Assembly (NCBI RefSeq): GCF_036456085.1
Contig: NZ_CP138632.1
Location: 1,965,001-2,029,000 of the forward strand
From: Veillonella parvula
GTDB taxonomy: Bacteria > Bacillota > Negativicutes > Veillonellales > Veillonellaceae
Length of the DNA stretch: 64,000 bases
Direction of reading: 5' to 3'
Shown here one piece after another: positions 54,692 through 63,981 of this stretch. The translations under genes and the position numbers were made by a program. Numbering within the stretch: position 1 is the stretch's first letter; each line of letters begins with the position of its first letter. The notes under the pieces were generated by a model. It saw only the letters and a list, made by a program, of their open reading frames with translations. It was not told the DNA's origin and made no database searches.

Positions 54692-55549
54692 ATGACACTT
54701 TTAACGACGAATATTCATATGTTTTATAAGAAATTGGTATTGGCCATAACTTTTATAGGAATCATATTTATAGGTGCTAGTGTTGCTCAAGCTGCATACA
54801 TTTCACCTCCTTCTACTGTTGGTGAGGCCGTAGTCCTCATTGATGCAGATACAAAACAAATTTTATTTGCAAAGAACCCAGATAAGTGGATGCATCCAGC
54901 TAGTACTACAAAAATGGTCACCTTGTTAACTGCCTTAGAATTAAAGGGCACACAGTTTGATGAATTAGCTACTATAAGTAGCTATGCAACGAGCATGGAA
55001 GAATCAAACCTTGGGGTTCGCGTAGGCGATCAGATTACATTGGAAGGTGTTCTTGAAGGTATGATGGTTGCTAGTGGTAATGATGCGGCCGTTGTAGTAG
55101 CCGAAAATGTAAGTGGTTCTGTGGATAAATTTGCTAAAGATATGACTCGCATTGCTGCAAAAGCGGGGGCAAAGAATAGTGTGTTCTTGAATCCTCATGG
55201 ATTAACACAAAAGGGTCACCATTCTACGGCTCGTGATTTAGCGATGATTGCTGCGTATGGCATGAAATACCAAATGTTCCGTGACAAGGTTGCCAATGAT
55301 TACTATAAGGTGCCGTACCAAAACCGTGCACCAGAAACAATTCGTACTACAAACCACTTCATTCGCAACAAATATCCTGGTGCAAATGGCTTGAAAACAG
55401 GTTTTACAAATGCAGCAGGAGAATGTTTGATTGCGTCTGCCACACGTAAGGGCCATACTATGATTGTAGTCATGTTAAACGATGATAACCGTTGGGATGA
55501 AGCGGTGCAATTCCTTGATTATGGCTTTAAACTCCGTGGGGTAATTTAA
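54692..55549 (+). CDS. D-alanyl-D-alanine carboxypeptidase (DacF/PBP5 type)
   Basis: Low-molecular-weight penicillin-binding protein, 285 residues. Signal peptide about 11-34 (VAQAA cleavage). Catalytic SxxK Ser71-Thr-Thr-Lys74 in HPASTTKMV, SGN 128-130, KTG 235-237 in GLKTGFTNAAGE. It trims the terminal D-Ala of peptidoglycan. No C-terminal amphipathic anchor domain is seen, so it is shorter than PBP5. The start at 54692 is weak; ATG 54719 is an alternative. alr at 16304 makes its substrate precursor. Confidence 0.9.
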   Translation: MTLLTTNIHMFYKKLVLAITFIGIIFIGASVAQAAYISPPSTVGEAVVLIDADTKQILFAKNPDKWMHPASTTKMVTLLTALELKGTQFDELATISSYATSMEESNLGVRVGDQITLEGVLEGMMVASGNDAAVVVAENVSGSVDKFAKDMTRIAAKAGAKNSVFLNPHGLTQKGHHSTARDLAMIAAYGMKYQMFRDKVANDYYKVPYQNRAPETIRTTNHFIRNKYPGANGLKTGFTNAAGECLIASATRKGHTMIVVMLNDDNRWDEAVQFLDYGFKLRGVI

Positions 55550-55574
55550 GGTCCTATTGTGTAATGGGGGATAT

Positions 55575-56165
55575 ATGAGTTCATTTTTTGCATTTTTAAA
55601 ACGCATGCGCTTTATCAATCGATGGAGCCTCATGCGAAATACGGAAATAGAAAATATTCAAGAACATAGCCTTGAAGTGGCTATGGTAGCCCACAATTTG
55701 GGAGCTATAAAAAATGAATACTTCGGTGGAAATGTAGATATTAATAAGGTAGCTGTTATAGCTATGTATCATGAGGTAAGTGAAATCTTTACAGGAGATA
55801 TGCCGACACCAATCAAGTATTTTGATCCAAAGTTGCGTGAACTGTATGGTGAGGTCGAAACTTTGGCGCAAGAAAAAATGCTATCAACCTTGCCAGACCG
55901 GTTACAATCTGTTTATAAGCCTATACTTGTTGATGCAGAGGCTAGTCCAGAATGGTCTATTGTTAAGGCTGCCGATACAATTTCAGCCTATATGAAATGC
56001 GTCAAAGAGCTCAAGGCAGGAAATGATGAGTTTAAAGAGGCACATGACTCTATCTTAGCTAAGTTGAAAACTCTAAATATGCCTGAGGTAGATATGTTTA
56101 TTGAATTATATATCCCTGCTCTTGGTAAAAGCTTGGATGAGTTGAACTATTACGAAATTAAGTAA
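55575..56165 (+). CDS. yfbR: 5'-deoxynucleotidase, YfbR family
   Basis: HD-domain hydrolase of 196 residues that removes phosphate from deoxynucleoside monophosphates. The motifs RWSLMRNTEIENIQEHSLEVAMVAH, MYHEVSEIFTGDMPTPIKYF and the late KAADTISAYMKC are characteristic and supply metal and catalytic residues. GGGGGA precedes ATG 55575; GTG 55557 lies too far upstream. It follows the carboxypeptidase by 25 bp, and an elongated hairpin follows. Confidence 0.93.
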   Translation: MSSFFAFLKRMRFINRWSLMRNTEIENIQEHSLEVAMVAHNLGAIKNEYFGGNVDINKVAVIAMYHEVSEIFTGDMPTPIKYFDPKLRELYGEVETLAQEKMLSTLPDRLQSVYKPILVDAEASPEWSIVKAADTISAYMKCVKELKAGNDEFKEAHDSILAKLKTLNMPEVDMFIELYIPALGKSLDELNYYEIK

Positions 56166-56170
56166 CTATT

Positions 56171-56250
56171 AAAAGAGACGACTTCTTGAACTGTACCCCA
56201 AAATTTGCACACAATTTTGAAGGTGTAGTTCATTTGGGCTGTCTCTTTTT
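56171..56250 (+). terminator. Long imperfect terminator hairpin after yfbR
   Basis: AAAAGAGAC (56171-56179) pairs with GTCTCTTTT (56241-56249); GAACTGTACC with GGTGTAGTTC (mismatches) and AAAATTTG with CAATTTT lie inside. A T run ends it. The inner arms look like ends of an insertion sequence; no transposase is present. Confidence 0.6.
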
Positions 56251-56359
56251 GATTTTAAAGATTTGTAGATTATGTTGCTAATGCTTTATCAAATTTTGTT
56301 AGTTTGTTTAATAATAATTATTATAAGCGTATTTGTTAATTATTATGCCTTATTGAATA

Positions 56360-57244
56360 TTATAGTTTGCTTTTTCTATCTATAATCTCTTGATTTCTCA
56401 TTAGTATTTTTTTACCTCGCCACGAGAAGGCTCGATGACCGTATTTTGCTTTGAATTCTTTGTTCGTTAGTGTTTCTAGTTCGTCTATATTAATATACGG
56501 TTCTATCTGTTGGAATTCTGGGATGGGCGTAGTTGGAAAATCTTTGTTGTGAGGACACACCTCTTGGCACACATCACAACCAAATACGAGTGGTGTTTTA
56601 GCGAGAATCTGTTCCTCTTCATCGGTAAGTTCTTCTTTTTTCTGAGTTAAGTAGCTTTTACAGGTCGCGAATTTAAATTCGTCATGGCCCAAACATTGGC
56701 CTAAGCATGCTGTAATACAACGATTGCATCCTATACAGGACTGCTCAAGAGGGGTATTTGGTTTGAGTTCTAGTGTTGTTAAAATCGTACCAATAACGAC
56801 ATAAGAACCCCATTTAGGGCTGATAAAACAGTTGTTCTTTCCGTAAAAGCCGAGACCTGCTAAGTAGGCCATGTACCGATCTGCTAAAGGAGAGGTGTCG
56901 CAATGAATAGAGAACTGAGCCGAGTCATCAATTATTTGTAATCTTTCAATAAGACGTTCTAAATATTCATTAATGACCAGGTGATAATCTGTTGACCATG
57001 TATAGCGCGATAGATTGGCATGGCCTTTGTGTTGTACATGGTACGGGAATAGACAAACGATGGCACTTTTGGGCATAAACTGAGTAGTTCCTAGTAGTCT
57101 TGCTTCCACATCTGCCGTAGTAAAAGGGCATGGGTTGCTTTCAAATAAAATAGTTTTGGCCTGTTCAGGTAGTGGCCATGAGGCAATTCCAAATTCATAA
57201 ATATGTAATTCTTTGCAAATTTCCTGTAAATTTATATCTTTCAT
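56360..57244 (-). CDS. queG: Epoxyqueuosine reductase QueG-like protein
   Basis: Fe-S/cobalamin enzyme that converts epoxyqueuosine to queuosine in tRNA. The 294 residues are a little short for QueG (about 350-380), but SPLADRYMAYLAGLGFYGKNNCFI and GSYVVIGTILTT are diagnostic. Two 4Fe-4S motifs, CIGCNRCITAC and CDVCQEVCPHNKDF, are present. The missing C-terminal HEAT-like repeat may mean a variant. No ribosome site at the start is clear. It stands alone between yfbR and the hydroxylase cluster. Confidence 0.85.
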   Translation of the reverse strand: MKDINLQEICKELHIYEFGIASWPLPEQAKTILFESNPCPFTTADVEARLLGTTQFMPKSAIVCLFPYHVQHKGHANLSRYTWSTDYHLVINEYLERLIERLQIIDDSAQFSIHCDTSPLADRYMAYLAGLGFYGKNNCFISPKWGSYVVIGTILTTLELKPNTPLEQSCIGCNRCITACLGQCLGHDEFKFATCKSYLTQKKEELTDEEEQILAKTPLVFGCDVCQEVCPHNKDFPTTPIPEFQQIEPYINIDELETLTNKEFKAKYGHRAFSWRGKKILMRNQEIIDRKSKL

Positions 57245-57399
57245 CGTAGATTTAGTGGTAAATAATTGGTAAAATAAAAGTATAAAAAATGCACGAGATT
57301 CTATAGTTTTTTGTTAAGTTTGTAGTTTGGTGAGAACTGTATTTTTATAGTTAGCACCGTAATTCTGTTAGTATTAGTATACCATTGAGAGGACAGATT

Positions 57400-58182
57400 A
57401 TGTTAGCATTTATGAAAGTATTACAACCGAAGACGGTGGAAGAGGCTTACGAATTAGCCACAAAGAACAAAACTGCTCCTATGCTAGCAGGCGGCTGTTG
57501 GCTGCGTCTAGGACGACGTACTTGGCCATCAGTGATTGATATGGCGAGTCTTGATTTGCGTTATGTTCGTGAAGAAGATAAGGAGTTTGTAATTGGCGCT
57601 ATGGCGACACAAGGAGATGTGGAACGCTTTGAGCCTTTACAACAATTCTGCGGCGGTGCCGTAGTTAAAGGCGTTAAGGAGATTCTTGGCGTTCAATTTA
57701 GGAATACTGCTACCATGGGCGGCTCTGTAGCAAGTAAATTTGGCTTCTCTGATATCATCCCTGCGCTATTGGCAGTGCATGCAGACATCGTTACCTTTAA
57801 AGGTGGTCGTATGTCCATGCAAGACTATATGACATATAGAGAACGTGATATTCTCGTGGAAATTCGCATCCCTAAAGTAGATGTACCTGTAGCTGTTGAA
57901 GCTCTTCGCATCTCTCGTGGCGACTTCCCATTATTGACAGGTGCTCTTCGCCATGACGAAAAAGGCGTTGAATTATACATCGGCACAAGACCTGGTACAC
58001 CTCAATTAGCAGAAAAAGCAAGTGCTTTGCTTTCAGAAAGAGGATTATCTGCCGCAAAAGAGGCAGGTCAATTGGCATCCGAAGAACTAGTGTATCAATC
58101 TAACTCTCATGCGTCCAAAGAATATCGCATGGAAATGGTAAAAGCAATGGTTCAACGCTTAGCTAAGGAGGTGGCACAATAA
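57400..58182 (+). CDS. Molybdenum hydroxylase FAD-binding subunit
   Basis: FAD subunit of a xanthine-dehydrogenase-type enzyme, 260 residues. It has the flavin motifs MLAGGCWLRLG and AMATQGDVERF, and NTATMGGSVASKFGFSDIIPALLA. TTG 57385 lies upstream, but GAGAGGACAG fits ATG 57400. It overlaps the 2Fe-2S subunit gene by one base (TAATG), so the three subunits are co-translated. Electron flow: Mo to 2Fe-2S to FAD to NAD or another acceptor. Confidence 0.88.
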   Translation: MLAFMKVLQPKTVEEAYELATKNKTAPMLAGGCWLRLGRRTWPSVIDMASLDLRYVREEDKEFVIGAMATQGDVERFEPLQQFCGGAVVKGVKEILGVQFRNTATMGGSVASKFGFSDIIPALLAVHADIVTFKGGRMSMQDYMTYRERDILVEIRIPKVDVPVAVEALRISRGDFPLLTGALRHDEKGVELYIGTRPGTPQLAEKASALLSERGLSAAKEAGQLASEELVYQSNSHASKEYRMEMVKAMVQRLAKEVAQ

Positions 58183-58634
58183 TGGAACTCGTACTTAATA
58201 TTAATAACAAAAATGTAACTGTTAATGTGCCAACTGATGAGATGTTGCTAGACACATTGCGTAATCTTGGCTATTACAGTGTCCGCTGTGGCTGTGATAC
58301 TACAAACTGTGGCCTTTGCACTGTATGGGTGGATGACGAAATTATTTTGTCCTGTGCCTACCCTACATTTCGTGCGCCAGGACATAAAATTACTACATTA
58401 GAAGGTTTACAAGAGGAAGCTGAATTATTAGCGGCTTGTATCGCAAGTGAAGGCGCAGATCAGTGTGGTTTTTGTACAACTGGCATGATGATGAGTGCTA
58501 TTAATTTGAAACGCAAAAATCCAAAGGCTAGCGATGATGAGATTCGCGAATACCTCATAGGTAACTTGTGTCGCTGTACTGGTTATGAATCACAACTTCG
58601 AGGAGTTCGTAAATTCTTAGAAGGAGGCCTATAA
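58182..58634 (+). CDS. Molybdenum hydroxylase 2Fe-2S subunit
   Basis: A 150-residue ferredoxin-like subunit with two clusters. First: Cys36, Cys38, Cys43, Cys46 and Cys58. Second: Cys93, Cys96 (QCGFCTTGM) and Cys128, Cys130 (NLCRCTGY). The first motif reads CGCDTTNCGLC, slightly different from the usual CGxGxCGxC pattern. It overlaps the genes on both sides and links the FAD subunit to the Mo subunit. Confidence 0.93.
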   Translation: MELVLNINNKNVTVNVPTDEMLLDTLRNLGYYSVRCGCDTTNCGLCTVWVDDEIILSCAYPTFRAPGHKITTLEGLQEEAELLAACIASEGADQCGFCTTGMMMSAINLKRKNPKASDDEIREYLIGNLCRCTGYESQLRGVRKFLEGGL

Positions 58635-60931
58635 TGATGAACAAGCATATTGGTAAGTCCTATGACAAAGTTGACTCCAAAGGTATTTTGTCTGGTAAAC
58701 CGTCTTATACTGGTGATTTTGTTCCCAAAGATGCGCTCGTTATTAAGGCCCTTCGTAGTCCTCATGCTCAGGCGCGCATCAAATCTATTGATACATCTAA
58801 AGCCAAATTGATCCCTGGCGTAGAAGCTATTTTTACTTATGAAGATGTGCCTAATACGCGATTCACATTAGCAGGTCAAACATATCCAGAGCCATCCGCT
58901 TATGATGCGCTTATTTTGGACCCTGTAGTTCGCTATGTTGGAGACGAAGTAGCTCTCATCGTAGCAAAAGATGAGGCTACAGCGCTTAAAGCAATGCCGC
59001 TTATCAAGGTTGAATACGAAGTACAGAAACCTGTACTTGATATGCATACTGCTATCGATCATGAAACTATAGTACATCCTGAAGATGATATTCACAATAA
59101 TATCCCTGTAGGACAAGATTACAAACGCAATATTTGCGTATCCTATCACAAACGGGTAGGAGATGTGGAAGCAGAACTTGCTAAATGTGATTACGTGGCA
59201 GAAGGCACATACTTTGACCAGGCCACACGCCAAACAGCGATGGAACCATTCCAAAGCTTTGGATATATAGATGCGCTAGGTCGTGTAGTTATCGTATCCT
59301 CTACGCAAATCGTATTCCATGTACGCCGTCACATCGCTCGTGCACTCGGTATTCCGGCCACAAAAGTCCGTGTTATTAAACCTCGTATCGGCGGCGGTTT
59401 CGGCTCTAAACAAACGGCTTGTACAGAAATTATGACGGCCTTTGTAGCGTGGACATTGAAAAAACCTTGTTATCTCTTATACGATCGTACAGAAGCACAA
59501 ACTTGCTCTACTACACGTCATGCTCGTGAATGGAAAATCCGTGTAGGTGCTACAAAAGATGGCATTATTAAAGTTATTGATATGGACTCCATCACAGCCG
59601 CTGGTGCACATGCAACTCATTGCTTCACTACTACAACGGCTGGCGAACATAAATCTGTACCTTTATACAACAAAGCGACTGCTGTTCATTATGGTACAGA
59701 AGGTGTGTATACTAATCAAACTCCGGGTGGTGCTTTCCGTGGGTATGGTGCAACAGAAGCATTGTGGCCATTAGAATGTGCAGTAAACCAGTTAGCTGAT
59801 AAGATGGGGATTGATCCAGCTGAGTTACGTCAGAAGAACTTAATAGCAGAAGGTGAACAAAGCTTAGTATATGCTCCAGATGAATATCTTGATTCTGGTC
59901 TTTTCCAAGATACTGTAAATCGCGTAAAAGAAATGGCTCGTTGGGATGAACGCCCTCATTCTTGGGATATCGATGAGCGCTATCGTGGTGGACTTGGCAT
60001 GGCTTTAGCATTACAAGGCTCTGGTGTCGCAAATATCGATGTGGCATCTGTTGAAATTCGTCTTGGTGATGATGGTAATTATACACTGTATACTGGGTCT
60101 TCTGATATGGGCATGGGGTCTAATACCGTATTGACTCAAATGGCCTGTGAAGTAATAGGTTGTCCTATGGAATATATGACTGTTATAGAATCAGATACAG
60201 ATATCGTACCATTCGATCCAGGGTCTTACGCATCTAGTACAACTTATGTAACGGGTACTGCTGCTAAGATGGCTGCAGAAGAATTGCGCACTAAGATTAT
60301 TGCTAAATTTGCTCAATTCTTTGAAACCGACGTTGAAAACGTTGACTTTGACGGCGTTGTAGCTACCACAAAAGATGGTGCTAAAACAATGGATATCCAT
60401 CAATTGGCACCAAAATTATTAGTTGGTGTTAATGCGGAGCAGTTGTCTGGTTTTGCTACATGGGGTAGTTATACATCCCCACCTCCATTTATGGCATCTA
60501 TTGCTGAGGTGAAGGTAGATAAACAAACAGGTAAGGTTATTCCTCTTCATTTCTATTCTTGTGTTGATTGTGGTACTGTTATCAACCCTAAATTGGCTCG
60601 AGTTCAAGTTGAGGGTGGTGTGGTACAAGCTATCGGCATGGCTTTATATGAAGATGTACGCTATTCCAATAATGGTCGTTTGGAAACAAACAATCTTATG
60701 ACTTATAAAATCCCAACTCGTCAGGATATTGGTGAATTACATACAGACTTTGTAGAATCTTACGAGCCTACAGGTGGTTTCGGCGCTAAATCTATTGGTG
60801 AGGTTGTCATCAATACGGGGTGCCCTGCTATTCAACATGCCATTAAAAATGCAGTTGGTGCGGATATTCGTACATTACCTATGACACCTGAGAAGGTATT
60901 TATGGCTATGGACGAGAAATATAAAGTATAG
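58634..60931 (+). CDS. Molybdenum hydroxylase catalytic subunit (xanthine dehydrogenase family)
   Basis: A 765-residue molybdopterin-binding subunit: LRSPHAQARIKSID, IGGGFGSKQTACTE, FRGYGATEALW, and late GGFGAKSIGEVVIN with the catalytic Glu. The cofactor is molybdopterin cytosine dinucleotide in this family, possibly with a labile selenium. The yqeB/yqeC genes downstream point to a selenium-dependent enzyme. Substrate is probably a purine or N-heterocycle; xanthine is a guess. TAATG links it to the previous gene. Confidence 0.9.
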   Translation: MMNKHIGKSYDKVDSKGILSGKPSYTGDFVPKDALVIKALRSPHAQARIKSIDTSKAKLIPGVEAIFTYEDVPNTRFTLAGQTYPEPSAYDALILDPVVRYVGDEVALIVAKDEATALKAMPLIKVEYEVQKPVLDMHTAIDHETIVHPEDDIHNNIPVGQDYKRNICVSYHKRVGDVEAELAKCDYVAEGTYFDQATRQTAMEPFQSFGYIDALGRVVIVSSTQIVFHVRRHIARALGIPATKVRVIKPRIGGGFGSKQTACTEIMTAFVAWTLKKPCYLLYDRTEAQTCSTTRHAREWKIRVGATKDGIIKVIDMDSITAAGAHATHCFTTTTAGEHKSVPLYNKATAVHYGTEGVYTNQTPGGAFRGYGATEALWPLECAVNQLADKMGIDPAELRQKNLIAEGEQSLVYAPDEYLDSGLFQDTVNRVKEMARWDERPHSWDIDERYRGGLGMALALQGSGVANIDVASVEIRLGDDGNYTLYTGSSDMGMGSNTVLTQMACEVIGCPMEYMTVIESDTDIVPFDPGSYASSTTYVTGTAAKMAAEELRTKIIAKFAQFFETDVENVDFDGVVATTKDGAKTMDIHQLAPKLLVGVNAEQLSGFATWGSYTSPPPFMASIAEVKVDKQTGKVIPLHFYSCVDCGTVINPKLARVQVEGGVVQAIGMALYEDVRYSNNGRLETNNLMTYKIPTRQDIGELHTDFVESYEPTGGFGAKSIGEVVINTGCPAIQHAIKNAVGADIRTLPMTPEKVFMAMDEKYKV

Positions 60932-60972
60932 AGATTTCTAGTTCTTTTTACTTTCTAAGGAGGCCTGGTTCT

Positions 60973-61731
60973 ATGACATCACAAACATCCTATTGGAATC
61001 GATTGATTCAGCCGGGAATCGTTGCCCTTGTTGGGGCAGGCGGTAAAACGACTGTGCTTTCAAAACTAGTAGAATATGGACGGCTGAAAGGTCAGCCCAT
61101 CGTAGTTACGACTACGACTCGACTTTATGAGTCTCAGGTGGCTCATTATGAACCGATTTATACTCATAATATTAATGAAGCTGATGAGTATTGTACTGAC
61201 CGACTTTTACATGGCTATTGTGGTGCGTGGTTCGCTGGAATTACAGGAACAAAAGTAGACTCCTTAGATTGTGATCTTATCGATGGTTTATCCAAGTTAC
61301 ATCCCAATTGGCAAATTGTTGTAGAAGCAGATGGGGCGAAGGAAAAATGGCTCAAGGCACCTAAGACGACCGAACCTGTCATTCCATCTCTTACAAAGAC
61401 TACGATTGGCCTCGTGAATCTACAAATGCTAGGGGCCCCGTTAGATGATGAGCACGTACATAATATCGAGCTTGTTCAAGATATTGTAAAACGCGATATG
61501 GGGGCTATTGTAACTCCTCGTATGTTGGCTGATCTTGTTTTGCATAGGCAAGGTTTATTCCAATACAGTAAAGGTAAGAAAATACTATTCTGTACTGGTT
61601 ATGAAACAGTACAACATCGCATTATCGATGATTTTATTGATCATATTGTTGATAGTGATATTACGGCTATCATTTTGGCTGATGGATATAAAGCAAGTTG
61701 TGAAATCCGTCGCATTATTCAATGTCGGTAG
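60973..61731 (+). CDS. yqeC: YqeC-type protein of selenium-dependent molybdenum hydroxylases
   Basis: A 252-residue cytosolic protein with an N-terminal P-loop LVGAGGKTT (19-27), VVTTTTRLYE, IVVEADGAKEKWLKAP and a TRMLADLVLHRQ-like segment. This matches the TIGR03172 family, found next to selenium-dependent molybdenum hydroxylases and needed for their labile selenium or Mo maturation. Biochemical role is not established. AAGGAGGCCTGG precedes ATG 60973. Confidence 0.85.
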   Translation: MTSQTSYWNRLIQPGIVALVGAGGKTTVLSKLVEYGRLKGQPIVVTTTTRLYESQVAHYEPIYTHNINEADEYCTDRLLHGYCGAWFAGITGTKVDSLDCDLIDGLSKLHPNWQIVVEADGAKEKWLKAPKTTEPVIPSLTKTTIGLVNLQMLGAPLDDEHVHNIELVQDIVKRDMGAIVTPRMLADLVLHRQGLFQYSKGKKILFCTGYETVQHRIIDDFIDHIVDSDITAIILADGYKASCEIRRIIQCR

Positions 61732-61737
61732 GTACTC

Positions 61738-62460
61738 ATGACTATTATGAAGGCAAATTGTAACACCGCTTTTAGTCCCATGAGAGACCCCATAGACCGT
61801 CATCCTTTGCATATTGGCATTGTCCTCCTTGTGGGAGGACAATCCAAGCGTATGGGATGTAATAAGCAACTCTTGCCCTGGCGTGGTAAGACTGTTCTAG
61901 ATGCGGTCTGTGGGGCTCTTCAAGGTGGATGGGGTGGACAGGTGGCTTCTACTGTATCGTGTAGGCTACCTTTTGTGGCGGTTACTGGTGATGATCATGA
62001 GAAATTAGAACCAATTGTCACAAACTATGGTTTTGAAGCCATTCGAAATGACCATCCTGAACTAGGGCAAGGCGTATCCATAGCGATGGGAGTACGTCAT
62101 TTGATGAATACGTCATCCATACCGCTAGACGGTATTCTCTGTTCAGTAGGAGATCAACCACTTCTGACGAGTGCTGTTGTACACGAGGTCATTCGTGCGT
62201 TTAATGAAAACTTTCATCCGAAAACTATCGTCGTTCCACATTATGGGGCAAATTATCACTCGGGAAATCCCGTTCTCTTTGGTTCTCATTGGTTTGATTA
62301 TTTACAACAGATTCAAGGGGATCAAGGGGGTAAGACCATTATTCATGGTGATGGTAAAGCCCATGTCGTGAAATTATGGATTAGTGATGATATTGGCGAC
62401 GATATCGATACACCCGATGATTTTGAGCGTTTGAAACATCGTGAAAGTGAGGCATTATGA
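61738..62460 (+). CDS. MocA/MobA-like molybdopterin cytidylyltransferase
   Basis: A 240-residue NTP transferase with the MobA/MocA signature VLLVGGQSKRMGCNKQLLPW, CSVGDQPLL and later GNPVLFGSHWFDYLQ. It would attach CMP to molybdopterin for the hydroxylase. A 30-residue unstructured N-terminus precedes the domain. yqeC ends 6 bp upstream; it overlaps the next gene by 4 bp. Confidence 0.85.
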   Translation: MTIMKANCNTAFSPMRDPIDRHPLHIGIVLLVGGQSKRMGCNKQLLPWRGKTVLDAVCGALQGGWGGQVASTVSCRLPFVAVTGDDHEKLEPIVTNYGFEAIRNDHPELGQGVSIAMGVRHLMNTSSIPLDGILCSVGDQPLLTSAVVHEVIRAFNENFHPKTIVVPHYGANYHSGNPVLFGSHWFDYLQQIQGDQGGKTIIHGDGKAHVVKLWISDDIGDDIDTPDDFERLKHRESEAL

Positions 62461-63269
62461 AACCATTGGTACTCATGCGTGGAGGCGGAGACATTGCTTC
62501 CGGCGCTGTATATAGATTGAGACGGGCGGGCTATCCCGTTGTAATTAGTGAAATAGCGATTCCTACCATGATTCGCCGCGAAGTATGTTACGGTAATGCG
62601 GTTCATCGTGGAGAGATGATTTTGGAACGTTTTGTTGCTCGTCATGTGTCTCTTAGTGAAGTGAAGGATACATTGGCACAGGAAATCATCCCCGTTGTTA
62701 CTAGCTCATATGAGGAATTATTGGACACTTTAAAACCAGAGATTGTAGTCGATGCTATTTTGAGTAAAAAGAATCTTGGTACAAAACGGGATGATGCAGA
62801 TCTCGTTATCGGTGTGGGCCCTGGATTTATTGCTGGAGAAGATGTAGATGTAGTCATTGAAACGATGCGTGGTCATTCATTAGGTCGCTGTATCTATGAT
62901 GGACCAGCTCAACCTAATACAGGTATCCCTGGAAATGTAGGTGGCTACACTCATGAGCGCGTTATTCATTCTCCAAAGGCTGGACTATTTACAGCAAAAC
63001 GTCATATTGGGGATTCTGTACAAGCTAATGAAGTAATTGGTTATGTTGATGAAGAACCAGTAAGAGCGAAAATTACAGGTATTCTACGAGGCATTTTAAA
63101 AAGTGGGCTCATCGTATCAGATCATTTTAAGTTGGCTGATGTGGATGCTCGTTGTGAAGAGTCTCATTGCTATAGTATTTCAGATAAATCCCTTGCTGTC
63201 GGTGGAGGTGTATTAGAGGCTGTTACCGCTTGGGATTATGAAAGGAATCTAGATGGAAACAATTTATGA
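62457..63269 (+). CDS. yqeB: YqeB-type protein (selenium-dependent molybdenum hydroxylase system)
   Basis: A 270-residue protein with MKPLVLMRGGGDIASGAVYRLRRAGYPVVISE, PTMIRREVCYGNAV, and VGVGPGFIAGEDVDVVIETMRGH, characteristic of the EF2563/TIGR03309 family. Together with YqeC it is a marker of selenium-dependent molybdenum hydroxylases. Its reaction is unknown. It overlaps both neighbours (4 and 17 bp), a tight operon. Confidence 0.88.
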   Translation: MKPLVLMRGGGDIASGAVYRLRRAGYPVVISEIAIPTMIRREVCYGNAVHRGEMILERFVARHVSLSEVKDTLAQEIIPVVTSSYEELLDTLKPEIVVDAILSKKNLGTKRDDADLVIGVGPGFIAGEDVDVVIETMRGHSLGRCIYDGPAQPNTGIPGNVGGYTHERVIHSPKAGLFTAKRHIGDSVQANEVIGYVDEEPVRAKITGILRGILKSGLIVSDHFKLADVDARCEESHCYSISDKSLAVGGGVLEAVTAWDYERNLDGNNL

Positions 63270-63981
63270 TGTGATGAAAGATCGTCTACAGGTTACTGAA
63301 ACTACTGTGATGGTTACTGTTCTATCCGGTCCTCGTCAAGGGGATAAGACTATTTATGCTGAAGATGGAAGGGTTCTATACGGAACTCCTATTGAAGGGT
63401 TTACTGTAGATAAAGCAAAGCTAAATTCTCTATGCATGGTAGGCGAAATGGAGTGTTTCGTACAACCTGTAGAAAATGATCCGTCAGTTCTCGTATTAGG
63501 CGCAGGTCATGTTAGCCGAGCGATTACAGATTTGCTGCTGTTTATTGGATGTCGTGTTACAGTCGTAGATGACCGTCCAGAATATGTAGTTCCTGAATTC
63601 TTTGATGAACGTGTCATACGTAAATGCTTACCTTTAGAAAACTTCAAGAACGATTTACCTCTTGATGAATATACTGGTTTTATCATTGTGACACGTGCTC
63701 ATGAGTACGATAATATATGCTTAGAGCAATTACGAGGGTACTTGCCTACCTATATGGGCGTTATGGGCAGCCAAAAACGCATCCATCACGCTTTTGAAGT
63801 GTTGCGTGAGCAGGGATGGACTCAAGATGAGTTAGATATGGTATATGCGCCTATTGGTCTAGATTTAGGAGCTCAAACGCCTGAGGAAATTGCATTATCT
63901 ATCGTTAGTGAATATTTGGCAGTGGTGCGTGGAAAAAAAGGCGGCTCATTGCGGAAAGGTAGAGTGATCCATGAATCGTGA
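63253..63981 (+). CDS. xdhC: XdhC-family maturation protein
   Basis: A 242-residue accessory protein for molybdenum hydroxylases; XdhC binds the Mo cofactor and inserts the terminal sulfur or selenium. It has the C-terminal Rossmann motif VLVLGAGHVSRAIT, VVDDRPEYV and YMGVMGSQKRI. The N-terminal XdhC/CoxI segment is short. AAAGGAATC precedes ATG 63253. The following gene starts inside its end (ATG 63971). Confidence 0.88.
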   Translation: METIYDVMKDRLQVTETTVMVTVLSGPRQGDKTIYAEDGRVLYGTPIEGFTVDKAKLNSLCMVGEMECFVQPVENDPSVLVLGAGHVSRAITDLLLFIGCRVTVVDDRPEYVVPEFFDERVIRKCLPLENFKNDLPLDEYTGFIIVTRAHEYDNICLEQLRGYLPTYMGVMGSQKRIHHAFEVLREQGWTQDELDMVYAPIGLDLGAQTPEEIALSIVSEYLAVVRGKKGGSLRKGRVIHES

